From: Oribacterium sp. UBA3737
GTDB taxonomy: Bacteria; Bacillota_A; Clostridia; Lachnospirales; Lachnospiraceae
Length of the DNA: 51,332 nucleotides
Assembly: GCA_002371295.1 (NCBI GenBank)
Contig: DFGZ01000360.1
Location: 1 to 51,332 of the forward strand
Reading direction: 5' to 3'
The position numbers and the translations under genes are program-made. Each line of letters starts with the position of its first letter. Position 1 is the first letter of the stretch. Of the stretch, positions 1 through 10,059 are shown in pieces. A model generated the notes under the pieces. It made no database searches, was not told where the DNA came from, and saw only the letters and a program-made list of their open reading frames with translations.

Positions 1-21
1 GTTCGAATCCCGTCAGCCTCA
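1..21 (+). tRNA. tRNA 3' end (partial, isoacceptor unknown)
   Basis: The first 21 bases are the T-loop (TTCGAAT), the 3' half of the T stem, a 7-base acceptor strand (CAGCCTC) and an A discriminator. The 5' part including the anticodon lies outside the window, so the amino acid cannot be given. No CCA is encoded. Confidence 0.75.
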
Positions 22-45
22 TCTTTTATATTTTTGATTAAGCAC

Positions 46-74
46 GATGTAACGATTGGTTACATCTTTTTTTG
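46..74 (+). terminator. intrinsic terminator after tRNA
   Basis: GATGTAAC and GTTACATC form a perfect 8 bp stem around a 5-base loop and are followed by seven T residues. It sits 25 bases after the tRNA end. Confidence 0.8.
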
Positions 75-402
75 TGTCAAAAGAAATATCTATCTGCAAA
101 TCCCATAGTCATCATAGAGAATCATATCAGTGCATAGTAGTAAAGGCGTATTCAAGTGATTCATTACACCGGGGTCCGGCACTGATTTTGAACAGGGTGA
201 TCAGGCAGCTAAAAATAATTAATTTTTTTAAGTTTTTTCATAGATTTAATTTTTGCGAATTGTGTAGTATATTATATTTGCAAAAAGATGGCTGATTATG
301 ATTGCATTTTTAATAGGGTAAGAACTATTTTTTTGTGGCTAGATATAAGTGGGTATGGTATATTTAAGCCCTCTTTAAATTACAGAAAACAGGATGAAAT
401 AT
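75..402. other. gene-free stretch before the EAL gene
   Basis: I see no convincing gene here. A 79-codon open frame lacks a ribosome binding site and resembles nothing I know. The stretch is AT-rich and has several TATA-like boxes, for example around 269-277 and 357-364, so it probably carries the promoter of the following gene. I cannot fix a -35/-10 pair. Confidence 0.4.
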
Positions 403-2115
403 ATGTTCAACGATGATGCTTATTTTCGCTTTGGAAATCTAATAGGATATAGAGATTCTTTTACGGATACTGCATTAACAAACGAAAAGCTTGTGGCATT
501 ATTGCAGCAGGCTATAAAATCAAGTAATCTTGCTCTGGTATGCTTTGATGACAAGTGCAGGCTGACATACGCCAACGCAAGAGCGTTCGAAACCTTCAAC
601 GTCACCAGCAGTGAAAGTCTGGAAAAGGTCTTCTTTAATTGGATTGAGACCCATTCAGAACATATTGAGTATTCAAACTGGTGTCAGGTGTATGAGTCCA
701 TTGACGGCGAAAAGGTTTTCGACATCACCTGTCAGCGTATAAAGACTCCTGACGGTAAGCTTCGTAATTCTATATATATTATAGATGAGTGCGCATCCAA
801 TGTTTCGGTCAAGGCCGGTATAAGATACAGACAGATGCACGACCCTCTGACAGGCCTCCTGAATCGCGAGGGCTTCTGTCATGTTGTGGAAGAGTATCGT
901 AATATGCATAAGACTGACCGGGGGGCACATTATCTCATTATTACCAATATCCGTGACTTCAAGCTCATAAATCAGATTCACGGGGATAAATTCGGAGATT
1001 CCATACTTAAGACTACCGGACGTATCATCAAGTCCCTTTTATATCAAGATGATATCTACGGACGTTTATATGCTGATAAGTTTGCCATTCTGGTTCCGGA
1101 AAAAAACTTTGATAAAGCCATGTATCACAGCATGATAAATCTTATCAGAAGTCAGATCACTTCCGATAAGCAGACTCTTCGTCTTCAGGCAGGGGTATAC
1201 AAAATGGATACCATGCAGGATGATGTAAGCGCCATGTGTGACAGGGCCATGATAGCTCTGAATTCCATAAAATCCGAGAATCCGGTAACATTTGCATTTT
1301 ACGATCCGGATATGATGAAGCAGGCCATCACTGAGAAGATAGTGGTTTCACGTTTTGAATCTGCTCTCAGGAACGGTGAATTCAGGATTTATCTGCAGCC
1401 TCAGATGAACCATCATGAAGAACTGATAGGATGTGAAGCCCTGGTGAGATGGAAGAAGGACGATGATACTGTCATACCTCCAAATGTATTTATACCTGTA
1501 CTTGAAAAGTCCAACCTTATCAGTCATCTTGATGCGTATGTATGGGAGCTTGCAGCAGTAAAGCTCAGGGAATGGAAACATACAGAATTCAGAGATCTCT
1601 ATATTTCGGTAAATGTGTCTCCGAGAGATATGGAATTTATGGATGTATATGACGTTATCTCGGGTCTTGTGAATAAGTATGATATTGATCCTTCAAAGCT
1701 TCATCTGGAGATAACTGAGTCAGCAGTTATGCGTAATCCTGAAACTGTAAGCGATATGATACTCAAGCTTAAGGATGATGGTTTCGTAATCGAGATCGAT
1801 GACTTCGGAAGCGGGTATTCTTCCCTTAATATGCTGAAGGATATAAAGGCTGATGTTGTAAAGATAGACATGGGCTTCCTCCGTAAGTCAGAGAACGAAG
1901 ACCGCAGCAGGATAATACTTGATTCCGTTATCTATATGGCCAAGCGTCTCGGAATGTATACAGTGACAGAGGGAGTGGAAACAACCAAGCAGTTCGAAGA
2001 GCTTAGTTCCATGGGCTGTGATGTATACCAGGGATATCTTTTCTCAAAACCCATATCTGTAATGGAATTTGAAAAGAAATACAGCCATATTTACAAGAGT
2101 GAGAAGATCATCTGA
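403..2115 (+). CDS. PAS-GGDEF(degenerate)-EAL c-di-GMP phosphodiesterase
   Basis: Soluble protein of about 570 residues. An N-terminal PAS-like segment (about 30-125) is followed by a GGDEF-fold domain starting at DPLTGLLNR (147) and an EAL domain. The GGDEF signature is degenerate (YADKF, about 223-227), so cyclase activity is unlikely and the domain may be regulatory. The EAL catalytic set looks complete: EAL (345-347), the N of VNVSP, EITES, DDFGSGYSS (466 on), the K of VVKID, EGVET and QGYLFSKPI. I infer hydrolysis of c-di-GMP to pGpG. The ATG at 403 is preferred because AGGATGA lies 5 bases upstream; the in-frame ATG at 394 overlaps that Shine-Dalgarno sequence. No transmembrane segment is visible. 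It lies upstream of the pilus locus but is separated from it by tRNA-Leu and a terminator. Confidence 0.92.
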   Translation: MFNDDAYFRFGNLIGYRDSFTDTALTNEKLVALLQQAIKSSNLALVCFDDKCRLTYANARAFETFNVTSSESLEKVFFNWIETHSEHIEYSNWCQVYESIDGEKVFDITCQRIKTPDGKLRNSIYIIDECASNVSVKAGIRYRQMHDPLTGLLNREGFCHVVEEYRNMHKTDRGAHYLIITNIRDFKLINQIHGDKFGDSILKTTGRIIKSLLYQDDIYGRLYADKFAILVPEKNFDKAMYHSMINLIRSQITSDKQTLRLQAGVYKMDTMQDDVSAMCDRAMIALNSIKSENPVTFAFYDPDMMKQAITEKIVVSRFESALRNGEFRIYLQPQMNHHEELIGCEALVRWKKDDDTVIPPNVFIPVLEKSNLISHLDAYVWELAAVKLREWKHTEFRDLYISVNVSPRDMEFMDVYDVISGLVNKYDIDPSKLHLEITESAVMRNPETVSDMILKLKDDGFVIEIDDFGSGYSSLNMLKDIKADVVKIDMGFLRKSENEDRSRIILDSVIYMAKRLGMYTVTEGVETTKQFEELSSMGCDVYQGYLFSKPISVMEFEKKYSHIYKSEKII

Positions 2116-2251
2116 ATATAAGGGTCATAAGTATATCCCATCTTTTCTGCACAAATGCGGAAAAAACGCGGCAGTGCAAAGAGCAAAACGATTCGATACC
2201 GGTTTTTTTACCGGCGCTGTAATATTAATGGTGGATTATCTTTAGGTCATT

Positions 2252-2260
2252 TGCTATTAT
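2252..2260 (+). promoter_or_regulatory. extended -10 of tRNA-Leu promoter
   Basis: TGCTATTAT is a good extended -10 element about 46 bases before the mature tRNA-Leu 5' end. No clear -35 is seen, which is tolerable for an extended -10. Confidence 0.45.
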
Positions 2261-2305
2261 ATAAAAGCATTGAACAGAAAGGTAACCCACCTTTTATCAT
2301 CATAA

Positions 2306-2386
2306 GGGGTTGTGGCGGAATTGGCAGACGCGCAGGATTTAGGTTCCTGTGTCCATGACGTGAGGGTTCAAGTCCCTTCGACCCCA
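2306..2386 (+). tRNA. tRNA-Leu (anticodon UAG)
   Basis: GGGGTTG pairs with CGACCCC as a perfect 7 bp acceptor. The D-arm (GGCGGAATTGGCAGACGC), anticodon loop TTTAGGT (anticodon TAG), a short variable arm and the T-loop TTCAAGT are all readable. It reads CUA and, by wobble, other CUN leucine codons. The 3' CCA is not encoded. Confidence 0.95.
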
Positions 2387-2396
2387 TAATCAAAAC

Positions 2397-2450
2397 AAAG
2401 GCGAAAATTGATGTGATTTCTAAAAATCACATCAATTTTCGCCTTTTCTT
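2397..2450 (+). terminator. terminator after tRNA-Leu
   Basis: A near-perfect inverted repeat of about 22 bp (AAAGGCGAAAATTGATGTGA and its complement) with a short loop, followed by a T-rich run. Confidence 0.88.
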
Positions 2451-2475
2451 ATAAAGAAAATATAAAACTTTTGAA

Positions 2476-2504
2476 TTGAATTAAAATTTAAGTAGATTTA
2501 TAAG
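2476..2504 (+). promoter_or_regulatory. candidate promoter of the pilus locus
   Basis: TTGAAT at 2476-2481 and TATAAG at 2499-2504 are 17 bases apart, about 150 bases upstream of the first pilin gene. The rest of 2505-2653 is AT-rich leader in which I see no other gene. Confidence 0.35.
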
Positions 2505-2653
2505 CTTTTTTGTACTATTCTTTTGTCTTGTACGCATTTGGTTGAATTTATTACATTATAAATTTTTTAAATGCCATGTTCCGGAAGTATTTTTTACATA
2601 AAAAAGCATTGAACCGGCATGCAGTTTAAAGCGAAGAGTGAGCGCTGAAAAGT

Positions 2654-3418
2654 ATGAAAAAGTTTATAACATTTATGTTTCTTTTTATGATGTCAGTCTT
2701 TTCGACATCAACGGCAATTGCTGCGGGGAGCAATTCCATTACTATTTCACATATTCAAAATTCCAAAAACCAGGCAATCGAAGGCTGGAACATCTCTATT
2801 TATGAGATAGCATCTTATGATGCCGGAACATTTACCTATTCCGTGAATAAAAATTACGGAGACCTGATAGATGTCAGTTTCATAACAGAAGAAAAAACAG
2901 CCAATGAAATATCCGAGAAGGCTCTGGAGATTCAGGAGCACATTAGAAAAAGCGGAGTATCGGCAACAGCTTCTTCTTCATCCGACAATAACGGAAAAGT
3001 ATATTTTGAAGATCTTAAAGAGGGGATATATATCATCATCTTTTCCGAAAGAAGCGACTATAATGCTTCACCGAGTCTGATCTCGGTTCCGAGCTTCGAA
3101 TCTTCATCTGTAACCGTAGAAGCAAAGATCGAAGACACTTCTCATGGCGGCAGAGGCGGAAACGGCGGAGGAAACGGAGGCGGAGGCTCTTCATCCAATG
3201 AGCCGCCTTCCGATTCGGATATTGAATTCGAAAAGGGAGACGTTCTCGGCGCGGGGCGTGATTTACCTGTACCTGAAAAAAAGATGGTTCTGGGAGCGGG
3301 CAGAATACCCCAGACCGGAGATGAAAGCAGGATGCAGCTGTACCTTTATATTTCAGCCGCTTCAATGCTGTTACTTATCTTCTGGATGATCATCTGGTTT
3401 AAGAAATCACGAAGATAA
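2654..3418 (+). CDS. minor pilin / LPXTG-like wall-anchored surface protein
   Basis: 254 residues. It has an N-terminal signal peptide (MKKFITF..., cleavage probably after AIA near 23), a short Cna/pilin-like beta domain, a Gly/Ser-rich linker (about 162-182), and a C-terminal sorting signal: IPQTGD at 218-223, a hydrophobic segment and a KKSRR tail. IPQTG replaces LPXTG. The hexapeptide VLGAGR occurs twice just before the signal (about 197-202 and 212-217); a VLGAxR sequence before the sorting signal is common in clostridial surface proteins. As first gene of a pilin-adhesin-pilin-sortase cluster it is most likely an accessory or base pilin. The exact role is inferred from position. Confidence 0.8.
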   Translation: MKKFITFMFLFMMSVFSTSTAIAAGSNSITISHIQNSKNQAIEGWNISIYEIASYDAGTFTYSVNKNYGDLIDVSFITEEKTANEISEKALEIQEHIRKSGVSATASSSSDNNGKVYFEDLKEGIYIIIFSERSDYNASPSLISVPSFESSSVTVEAKIEDTSHGGRGGNGGGNGGGGSSSNEPPSDSDIEFEKGDVLGAGRDLPVPEKKMVLGAGRIPQTGDESRMQLYLYISAASMLLLIFWMIIWFKKSRR

Positions 3419-3492
3419 AAGCAAAGAGCTAAGAGCGATAGACAAAGAGCAGTAGATAAAAGTTAAGAGTAGTAGAAGAGAATAGATCGAGT

Positions 3493-6400
3493 ATGGAAAA
3501 ATTTTACACTGAGTTTAAAGCCTTCTTTAGAAGCAGGTTAAAAAAACAGTTCATGAGTCTGCTGATGGCAACGGTCATACTTTTCCTGAGCGTTACGGGA
3601 GCTGCAGAGACATCAATAGCTGCATACAGAGACAATTATATAAACAGTATTTTTGAACGTTATGAAGATGGGGAGCTTTCAAGAGACGAAGCCAGAAGAG
3701 AACTTATAAGACATGGCGTGAAAGATTCACCTATATTTGATTTTGATGAGGATTCCGACGGAAATAAGATTTCAACTCAAAGTGATATCCCGGCAAAGCT
3801 TGGAGAAGCAGAGCGCAGGCTTGATGAAAAAATCCTGTCCGCCATTGATAAAATAAGCAGCAGTAAGTCCGCCTTTGTTTATGCAAGGCACAGGGACACT
3901 ATCGAAAATGCCGAGGCTGTTATTGAAGACCTTGCCACAAAAAGTGAGGTACAGAAGGATTCAAAGTCTTCTGATTCAAAGGCAGCGGAAACAAAGAAGG
4001 CTACAGCAAGCGAGATAGAGCAGGGAGTCTTTTATTTAGAAGAAGAAACTGATGAGTCTAAAGCGGATTCAGGAAGCAAATCAGAAGAAACCAACAGTGT
4101 TGAAAAGGAAACTATCGGAACAGACGGTGATTCTGAAGCTGAAGCCATTGACATCAGCGATTATCTGACCATTTCTTCTGTGAAGCGTCTTTCAAATGGA
4201 GATCTGATTGAAGCTTCCGAGTTTGACTCAAATAAAAAGATCAACGTAACACTGTTCTTCAGCATTCCCGGAGAAGACCTTTCCGAGGAAGACAGAAGTG
4301 TAGTCTATATGATACCGGAGGGGCTTATAGCAGCGAAGGAGGAGAGCGGAAATGTCCGCTCCGATGGAAGATCCATAGGAAGATATGTCCTTAAAGAGGA
4401 TTCCCTCACTATTTCTTTTGACAAGAGCTTTGTAAAAAAAGGAAAAGACATAGACGGAGCCTTTTACTTTAAAGCAAAGACCATGGTAGATAGTGATGAT
4501 GACATGGTTGAGGTTGAGCTTGGGGGACTGGCAGGCAGCATCTCTGTATACAAGGCGCAGACGATGACATCTATTTCGGATGACGGAAAGGTATCGGTAA
4601 CTGCCTCTTACGGCATATCGGCTTTTAAGGAAAATGTCTCTCTCAAGGTAAGTGCTCTTGAGACTGAGGATATGAAAAATGCAGAGGAAGCCTTCAATGA
4701 GCTCCTCGAAGATGAAAATTTATTTGCCAGAAATATTTATACTTATGACATATCTTTTGTAGATGACGAGGGTAATGAAGTAGAACCTGATGGCAATGTC
4801 TCCATCAGCATGGAATTTACTGAGCCTGTCGAAACAGAAGAAAATTCTGCAGTTAAGGTTTTTCATATCGAGAACAACGATCTTAATAACATTAAAGATC
4901 TTACAGATTCTGAAGAAACTGTTGTTTCCCAGGATGAAGATGGCCAGGTTCAGAAGGTAGAGTTCTCTTCAGAGACATTCTCACCTTATTCAATTGTTGT
5001 GACAGTAGGCGATATGAAAGATTTACTTACAGACGTTTCCATCGAAGGCGCCCGTTCAGATGACGGTAATATCTGGGTGGTGAGCAGCGGAGAGACCTAC
5101 ACTCTTAAGCTTGAATTTGAGGAAAACAATAGCTTTCAGTTTCCGGACGATAATGCATGGATGTACTATCAAATTCCCAAAGGGCTGTATCTTGAGGACA
5201 AAAAAGATACATTTCGTGGCATAATAGATGGACAATTTGTAATAGATGGAAACACTATCAAAGTTGACTCAAAAAAAGGTACAGTAGCTTTTCAATGGAA
5301 TACTGAAAGCGATAATTTTAGTAAACTGCAGAGTTCTACTAACAAAAAGATTTATGCAGAACTAACGGGATCTTTCGACAAAAGCAGCGAGAAAGTACTG
5401 TTTTCTACCGATGTAATAAGAGAAATAATAATCGATGACTCTAATACGGTCGATGTCGTGAAATCCAGTTCTTACGATTATAACAACAAAAAGATTCACT
5501 TTACAGTAACTGCAACATCTAAAGGCATATCAAATAATGTTGAGATAGTAGATACTATCGAAGGAAAGGCTATTAATCTGGATGAAGATTCCATTAAAAT
5601 ATCCGGAGTGTCAAATGAAGCGATAAAAGAAACAAGTGCCAAAGGATTCATCGTATATATCCCAAAAATGAAAAACGGTGAGCAGGCAACAATAACATAC
5701 ACTGCTTCTGTTGATTTTCAGAAAATTGAAAATAGCGGACAGGTTGCTTATGAGGAAACAGGAAACAGCGTTACTGCAAAGATTAATGGAAAACCTGTTG
5801 ACACAGATAAATGGCATGAAAGCTATATCAGTTTTTCGTCTTTGAAAAAAAGCGGTTCTCTTGACGGCTCTTCAAAAGAAAACATTTCTAATAGTGAAAA
5901 AGGATATAGTAAAAATGTTTTATGGACCATAGAGGCAAATAATGAGCGTCTTACACATGTTTCTTATATAAAAGACACCATTGATAAAGACTCCCAAAAA
6001 AATATGGAGTATTCAGGAGACGGCATAGATGTTGAACTCACCGATGTAAACGGAAATATAAAGACACTATCCATACCTTGGGCAAATCTAACATGGAATG
6101 GTAAATATAGCTGGACTTGGAACACACCTAAATATGATGTGAACGATCCTTACTACAAAGCTTCCTACAAAGTAACTTATAAGACCAGTGTCCAGATGCA
6201 GGATCGATATTCTGATTTAGATGTTATAAATCATGCCGAAACTGACCATCACGGATCAGTTTCCGAAAAAATAAATATTGCATCTCCTAAAGATAACTCT
6301 GTTAAGGCATCAAAACACGCTTCAGCAGTTACTGCTGAGGAAGTTCTCTGGACCATAAATATCAATGTTCCTGCAACGGGCATCGATGAACTTATTGTCG

Positions 6401-8172
6401 TAGATACACTTCCAAATACCTGGATAGACAAAGCATATTACGATGAATTTGAAAAGATCGAAGAAGTTACTGGTCTAATGGGCAAGGAATACTACGAACT
6501 AACTTCTACCACAGGTAGTTTTACATTAACCTTTTATAAAGATAACGATAAAGCCAAAGATAAGACAAACGAAGGGCTTAATGCGACAAGCTCAGAAAGA
6601 ACTATTAACATTATTTATAAAACTAAAAACAATAAATACTGGTTAGATTATGCAAAAACATCTGAAGCTTGGCGAATGGAACATAAAAATGAAGCTAAAG
6701 TAAACGGTTACTCGGTATATGCATCCGCATTCCCTTCAACAGAGGCTCTGAAGAAATCCGGAAAGTATATTTATACAAACTATCCTGGAAAGATAATATA
6801 CCAGTACGATCTGACACTTTCAGGCGTTACACACGATGGTATTACTATTGATGACCAGTTTGATACCAATGTTTTATCCTTTTTTGATTTTAAAGTAGAA
6901 GATGGTTATTTCGGCACAGAAGCTCTTATCTATGGTGGCAATTATAGGGACGCAGTGTGGGATATTACAAATGAGCATGGAGAAAAAGCAGAAACCACTA
7001 AATACGACGAACAGGGAAAAAAAGTAAGAGGCGGAGGTTTGTATGCATTCCCTGAAACCGATACCGGAGGAATAAAGTTTTATATTAAGAACTTCCCTAG
7101 ACAAAAAGATGGCTCCTTCTATGGCTTCTACAGAATATGCTATTACCTGGCGATAGATGAGTCGGATGCAATCCGTCTTGCTCTTGAGAATAATGGTAAG
7201 GCTCAACTGAAAAACATCGCTTTTTGGGATTCGGAAAAGTCAGAGGCAATTGTGACTTATGAACATAATCCGCTCAAAAAGGAATACAAGTATGATTCTA
7301 CAAAAGGAATCGCTAGTTACACTATAACCATCAATTCCGGAAAGGAAACCTTGAACAAAGGTAATGTCATGATTCTGGAAGATGTATTTGAGAATCAGAT
7401 CATAGACATTTCTACAATCAATATTACTGCAGAAGATAAGTCCGGAAAGGACAGACACAATGAGATCAGTTATTCTCTGGAGGACAATGTTCTGAGCTTT
7501 CAGAATATCCCGGATGAAGCAAAGGTAGTTATCACTTATGATGCGCTGCCTATATTTACATCAAATACTGTAACACTCAAAAACAAGGCAAATCTCATGG
7601 GATATGAGGATGAAACCAATTTTGAGGCTTATTTCACTGCCCTTGCAAAGGCAAATGGAAGTACTGCCAAACTCAAACTTGTAAAGTACAAAGAAGGCGA
7701 TATACAGACCTTGCTTCCTGGAGCGGTGTTTGAACTTTATTATATAGATAAAGAATCCGACGAAAGAAAGCCGGTTAATGATAGTAACGGACATATCATA
7801 AAGTTCACCACCGGATCTGACGGAACCGTGGAAGTTTCACTTGACTATCAGAAGACCGGACAGAAAATGTATTTCAATCAGAAGTACTGTCTCGTGGAAT
7901 CAAAGGCTCCGGACGGTTATGTGGTAAACGAGGAGAATGTTTACTACTTCACCCTCGGTGACAACACGAAATCCGATACCATATATTCATACGACAGTGC
8001 TAACCCGGTATATCCAAACGGATATGTACTGACTGTTTCCAACAGATCATTTTTAACTATGCTGCTTCCCTCTACCGGCGGTATGGGGACTAACATGATA
8101 TACCTTGCGGGTTTCATCATGATACTTTTGGGCAGTACCTTCATTCTGTTCAAAAAGTATAAAAAAGGCTGA
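3493..8172 (+). CDS. large LPXTG tip adhesin with SpaA/Cna-B domain
   Basis: 1559 residues. A Sec signal peptide (hydrophobic core about 21-37) is followed by an acidic, Ser/Glu-rich region (about 130-220). Then comes a long array of beta-sandwich modules with the look of isopeptide-forming fimbrial/collagen-binding domains (repeated 'VxTASxGIS/KNVLWTIxAN/EVLWTININ' segments). A SpaA-type domain lies at about 1385-1500 (LPGAVFELY ... YCLVESKAPDGYVV). The sorting signal is LPSTGG at 1525-1530, a transmembrane helix and KKYKKG. Size, domain order and place in the cluster fit a pilus tip adhesin. The ligand cannot be deduced. It starts 74 bases after the minor pilin with no terminator between, so they are probably co-transcribed. 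Confidence 0.85.
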   Translation: MEKFYTEFKAFFRSRLKKQFMSLLMATVILFLSVTGAAETSIAAYRDNYINSIFERYEDGELSRDEARRELIRHGVKDSPIFDFDEDSDGNKISTQSDIPAKLGEAERRLDEKILSAIDKISSSKSAFVYARHRDTIENAEAVIEDLATKSEVQKDSKSSDSKAAETKKATASEIEQGVFYLEEETDESKADSGSKSEETNSVEKETIGTDGDSEAEAIDISDYLTISSVKRLSNGDLIEASEFDSNKKINVTLFFSIPGEDLSEEDRSVVYMIPEGLIAAKEESGNVRSDGRSIGRYVLKEDSLTISFDKSFVKKGKDIDGAFYFKAKTMVDSDDDMVEVELGGLAGSISVYKAQTMTSISDDGKVSVTASYGISAFKENVSLKVSALETEDMKNAEEAFNELLEDENLFARNIYTYDISFVDDEGNEVEPDGNVSISMEFTEPVETEENSAVKVFHIENNDLNNIKDLTDSEETVVSQDEDGQVQKVEFSSETFSPYSIVVTVGDMKDLLTDVSIEGARSDDGNIWVVSSGETYTLKLEFEENNSFQFPDDNAWMYYQIPKGLYLEDKKDTFRGIIDGQFVIDGNTIKVDSKKGTVAFQWNTESDNFSKLQSSTNKKIYAELTGSFDKSSEKVLFSTDVIREIIIDDSNTVDVVKSSSYDYNNKKIHFTVTATSKGISNNVEIVDTIEGKAINLDEDSIKISGVSNEAIKETSAKGFIVYIPKMKNGEQATITYTASVDFQKIENSGQVAYEETGNSVTAKINGKPVDTDKWHESYISFSSLKKSGSLDGSSKENISNSEKGYSKNVLWTIEANNERLTHVSYIKDTIDKDSQKNMEYSGDGIDVELTDVNGNIKTLSIPWANLTWNGKYSWTWNTPKYDVNDPYYKASYKVTYKTSVQMQDRYSDLDVINHAETDHHGSVSEKINIASPKDNSVKASKHASAVTAEEVLWTININVPATGIDELIVVDTLPNTWIDKAYYDEFEKIEEVTGLMGKEYYELTSTTGSFTLTFYKDNDKAKDKTNEGLNATSSERTINIIYKTKNNKYWLDYAKTSEAWRMEHKNEAKVNGYSVYASAFPSTEALKKSGKYIYTNYPGKIIYQYDLTLSGVTHDGITIDDQFDTNVLSFFDFKVEDGYFGTEALIYGGNYRDAVWDITNEHGEKAETTKYDEQGKKVRGGGLYAFPETDTGGIKFYIKNFPRQKDGSFYGFYRICYYLAIDESDAIRLALENNGKAQLKNIAFWDSEKSEAIVTYEHNPLKKEYKYDSTKGIASYTITINSGKETLNKGNVMILEDVFENQIIDISTINITAEDKSGKDRHNEISYSLEDNVLSFQNIPDEAKVVITYDALPIFTSNTVTLKNKANLMGYEDETNFEAYFTALAKANGSTAKLKLVKYKEGDIQTLLPGAVFELYYIDKESDERKPVNDSNGHIIKFTTGSDGTVEVSLDYQKTGQKMYFNQKYCLVESKAPDGYVVNEENVYYFTLGDNTKSDTIYSYDSANPVYPNGYVLTVSNRSFLTMLLPSTGGMGTNMIYLAGFIMILLGSTFILFKKYKKG

Positions 8173-8338
8173 AAAATTGCCGAGGGCGTATGAAAAAATA
8201 ACAAATATGCAGAGTAAGTTCAAAACATCATGCATTTTTAAGCGATTATTTAAGTTTGTAAGCTATATGATTCATTCGCTGGCAATGAGAGGGAAAGCCA
8301 AAATTATTAATTATATCAAACAGGAGAGTATAGAAACG

Positions 8339-10027
8339 ATGAAAAAGAACAACCTTTTAACAATTGCACTGATGGCAAGTATGGCCTTCAGCACAGTAAC
8401 CACACAGGGAATTGTAGCTTTTGCTGAGGAGGCCGTACCTACAAGGCAGACTATTGATGCAAATAGCGCCGCTGATAAGAATGGCAACTATACAATTTCT
8501 GTTGCCGAATCTGATACACATACCTATAAGGTTTATCAGATCCTGACCGGTACATTGATCGCCGGCAAAGAGAAACTTGGTAATCCTGCTTGGGGTGCAG
8601 ATGCTATAAATTATGGTTTGACAACTGATGAATCAACAAAAGCTCTCAACAAATTCATCGAAGATATCACTAAAGAAAATCTTACCAATGTAGAAATCAA
8701 CGATCTTGTGCTTGCACAGCGTGCTGATAATGCATCAGGCCAAGGCATTGTGACAAAGGATGATAGTCTTGATGTTGTTCCCGGTTACTACCTTATTGAG
8801 GATATAACTGACCTTGATGAAGTTGAAAATGGTAAACTTGTTCACGGTGAAGGCGCTGCGAAGTCTCTTAATATCGTAGCTGTGTTTAACGACATCACGA
8901 TCACTGCCAAGAAGGGAACTGTTGTATCTGAGAAGCATGTAGACGATCAGAATGATTCTAATTCTGAAGATCACAGTGAGTTGATGGATTCTGCCGACTA
9001 CGACATCGGCGATTCAATCCCTTACACTCTGACAATGAAGCTTCCTGATGACTACGAGAACTACAAGCAGTATTATGTTAGCTTCGTCGATGATATGTCT
9101 GCCGGCTTAACATACAATGGCGATGCTAAGATCTATTATGGTGCTGATGATAAAACAGGTGATGATATTTCATTTACAGCCGATACTTCTATGACATCTG
9201 CTTATACTGGTGGTACTGTGTACAGAGCTACCATTCAGAATTTGAAAGACAAAGATGCAACAGAAGAGCAGAAGAAGCTTTCCGCCGGTTCAGTGATCAC
9301 AATTAAGTATACAGCCACCTTGAACAGCAATGCTGTTATTGGCTCCGCCGGAAACCCAAACCAGTACAAAGTTGACTTCAGCTCAAACCCGAACCAGGCT
9401 GCCGGTGGCACCCCTGAAACTAATGATACTCCTTGGGATACCAACATTGTCTTTACCTACAAGACTGTATTCAACAAGGTTGATGCAGATAAAAAGCCTC
9501 TGACCGGCGCTGATTTCAGACTTGACAAGTTTATTGCCGGAGCTGGTGAAGATACATATGGTACCGGTGAGTCTCAGGTTAAGGGTACATGGACGGATGT
9601 AACAACACTCGGCACTACAGATCATCCTGCAAAAACTGTTGAGGATTTTACAAAAGACGGAAACACTGCAGAAAATGCTAAGTTTACATTCTCCGGTCTT
9701 GATGCAGGTGTCTACAGACTGACTGAGACTACAACACCGGCCGGATACAACACAATCGACCCGATTATCTTTACTATTACTGCAGAGCATGAACTTGAAT
9801 CTGACGCACCAAGTCTTACAAGTCTCAGCGGAACAGACGGTGCTGAATTCATCATGACTGCTGTTGAAAAAGAAGGAAGCCTGACATCTGAAATTATTAA
9901 CAAGCAGGGCACCCTCCTTCCTAGCACCGGTGGTATCGGTACAACCATCCTTTATGTAATTGGTGGTATCCTCGTAATCGGCGGTGGAGCAGCAATCTTC
10001 ATCAAGAGAAAAAAGGATTCTGAATAA
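8339..10027 (+). CDS. SpaH/EbpB-type LPXTG major pilin
   Basis: 562 residues from ATG 8339, which has CAGGAGAG 10 bases upstream. The frame is open back to 8177, but that extension has no ribosome binding site and lies before the signal peptide. The signal peptide ends near AFAEE. An N-terminal pilin domain (about 35-200), a middle isopeptide-type domain with 'YDIGDSIPYTLTMKLP' (about 215-360) and a C-terminal Cna-B domain (LTGADFRLDKF ... GVYRLTETTTPAGY) follow. It ends LPSTGG (527 on), a hydrophobic helix and KRKKDSE. This is the usual architecture of the polymerised backbone pilin. The polymerising lysine is probably in the KKG segment after the first domain, but I cannot prove which. Confidence 0.88.
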   Translation: MKKNNLLTIALMASMAFSTVTTQGIVAFAEEAVPTRQTIDANSAADKNGNYTISVAESDTHTYKVYQILTGTLIAGKEKLGNPAWGADAINYGLTTDESTKALNKFIEDITKENLTNVEINDLVLAQRADNASGQGIVTKDDSLDVVPGYYLIEDITDLDEVENGKLVHGEGAAKSLNIVAVFNDITITAKKGTVVSEKHVDDQNDSNSEDHSELMDSADYDIGDSIPYTLTMKLPDDYENYKQYYVSFVDDMSAGLTYNGDAKIYYGADDKTGDDISFTADTSMTSAYTGGTVYRATIQNLKDKDATEEQKKLSAGSVITIKYTATLNSNAVIGSAGNPNQYKVDFSSNPNQAAGGTPETNDTPWDTNIVFTYKTVFNKVDADKKPLTGADFRLDKFIAGAGEDTYGTGESQVKGTWTDVTTLGTTDHPAKTVEDFTKDGNTAENAKFTFSGLDAGVYRLTETTTPAGYNTIDPIIFTITAEHELESDAPSLTSLSGTDGAEFIMTAVEKEGSLTSEIINKQGTLLPSTGGIGTTILYVIGGILVIGGGAAIFIKRKKDSE

Positions 10028-10059
10028 GTTATCGTAACTAAACTATTGACGAATGATAT

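Noticed and set aside
56..295. 79-codon open frame near the left edge
   Set aside because: No ribosome binding site, odd composition, no resemblance to any family; overlaps the tRNA terminator.
2155..2358. 67-codon open frame running into tRNA-Leu
   Set aside because: It reads through the tRNA gene and has no ribosome binding site.
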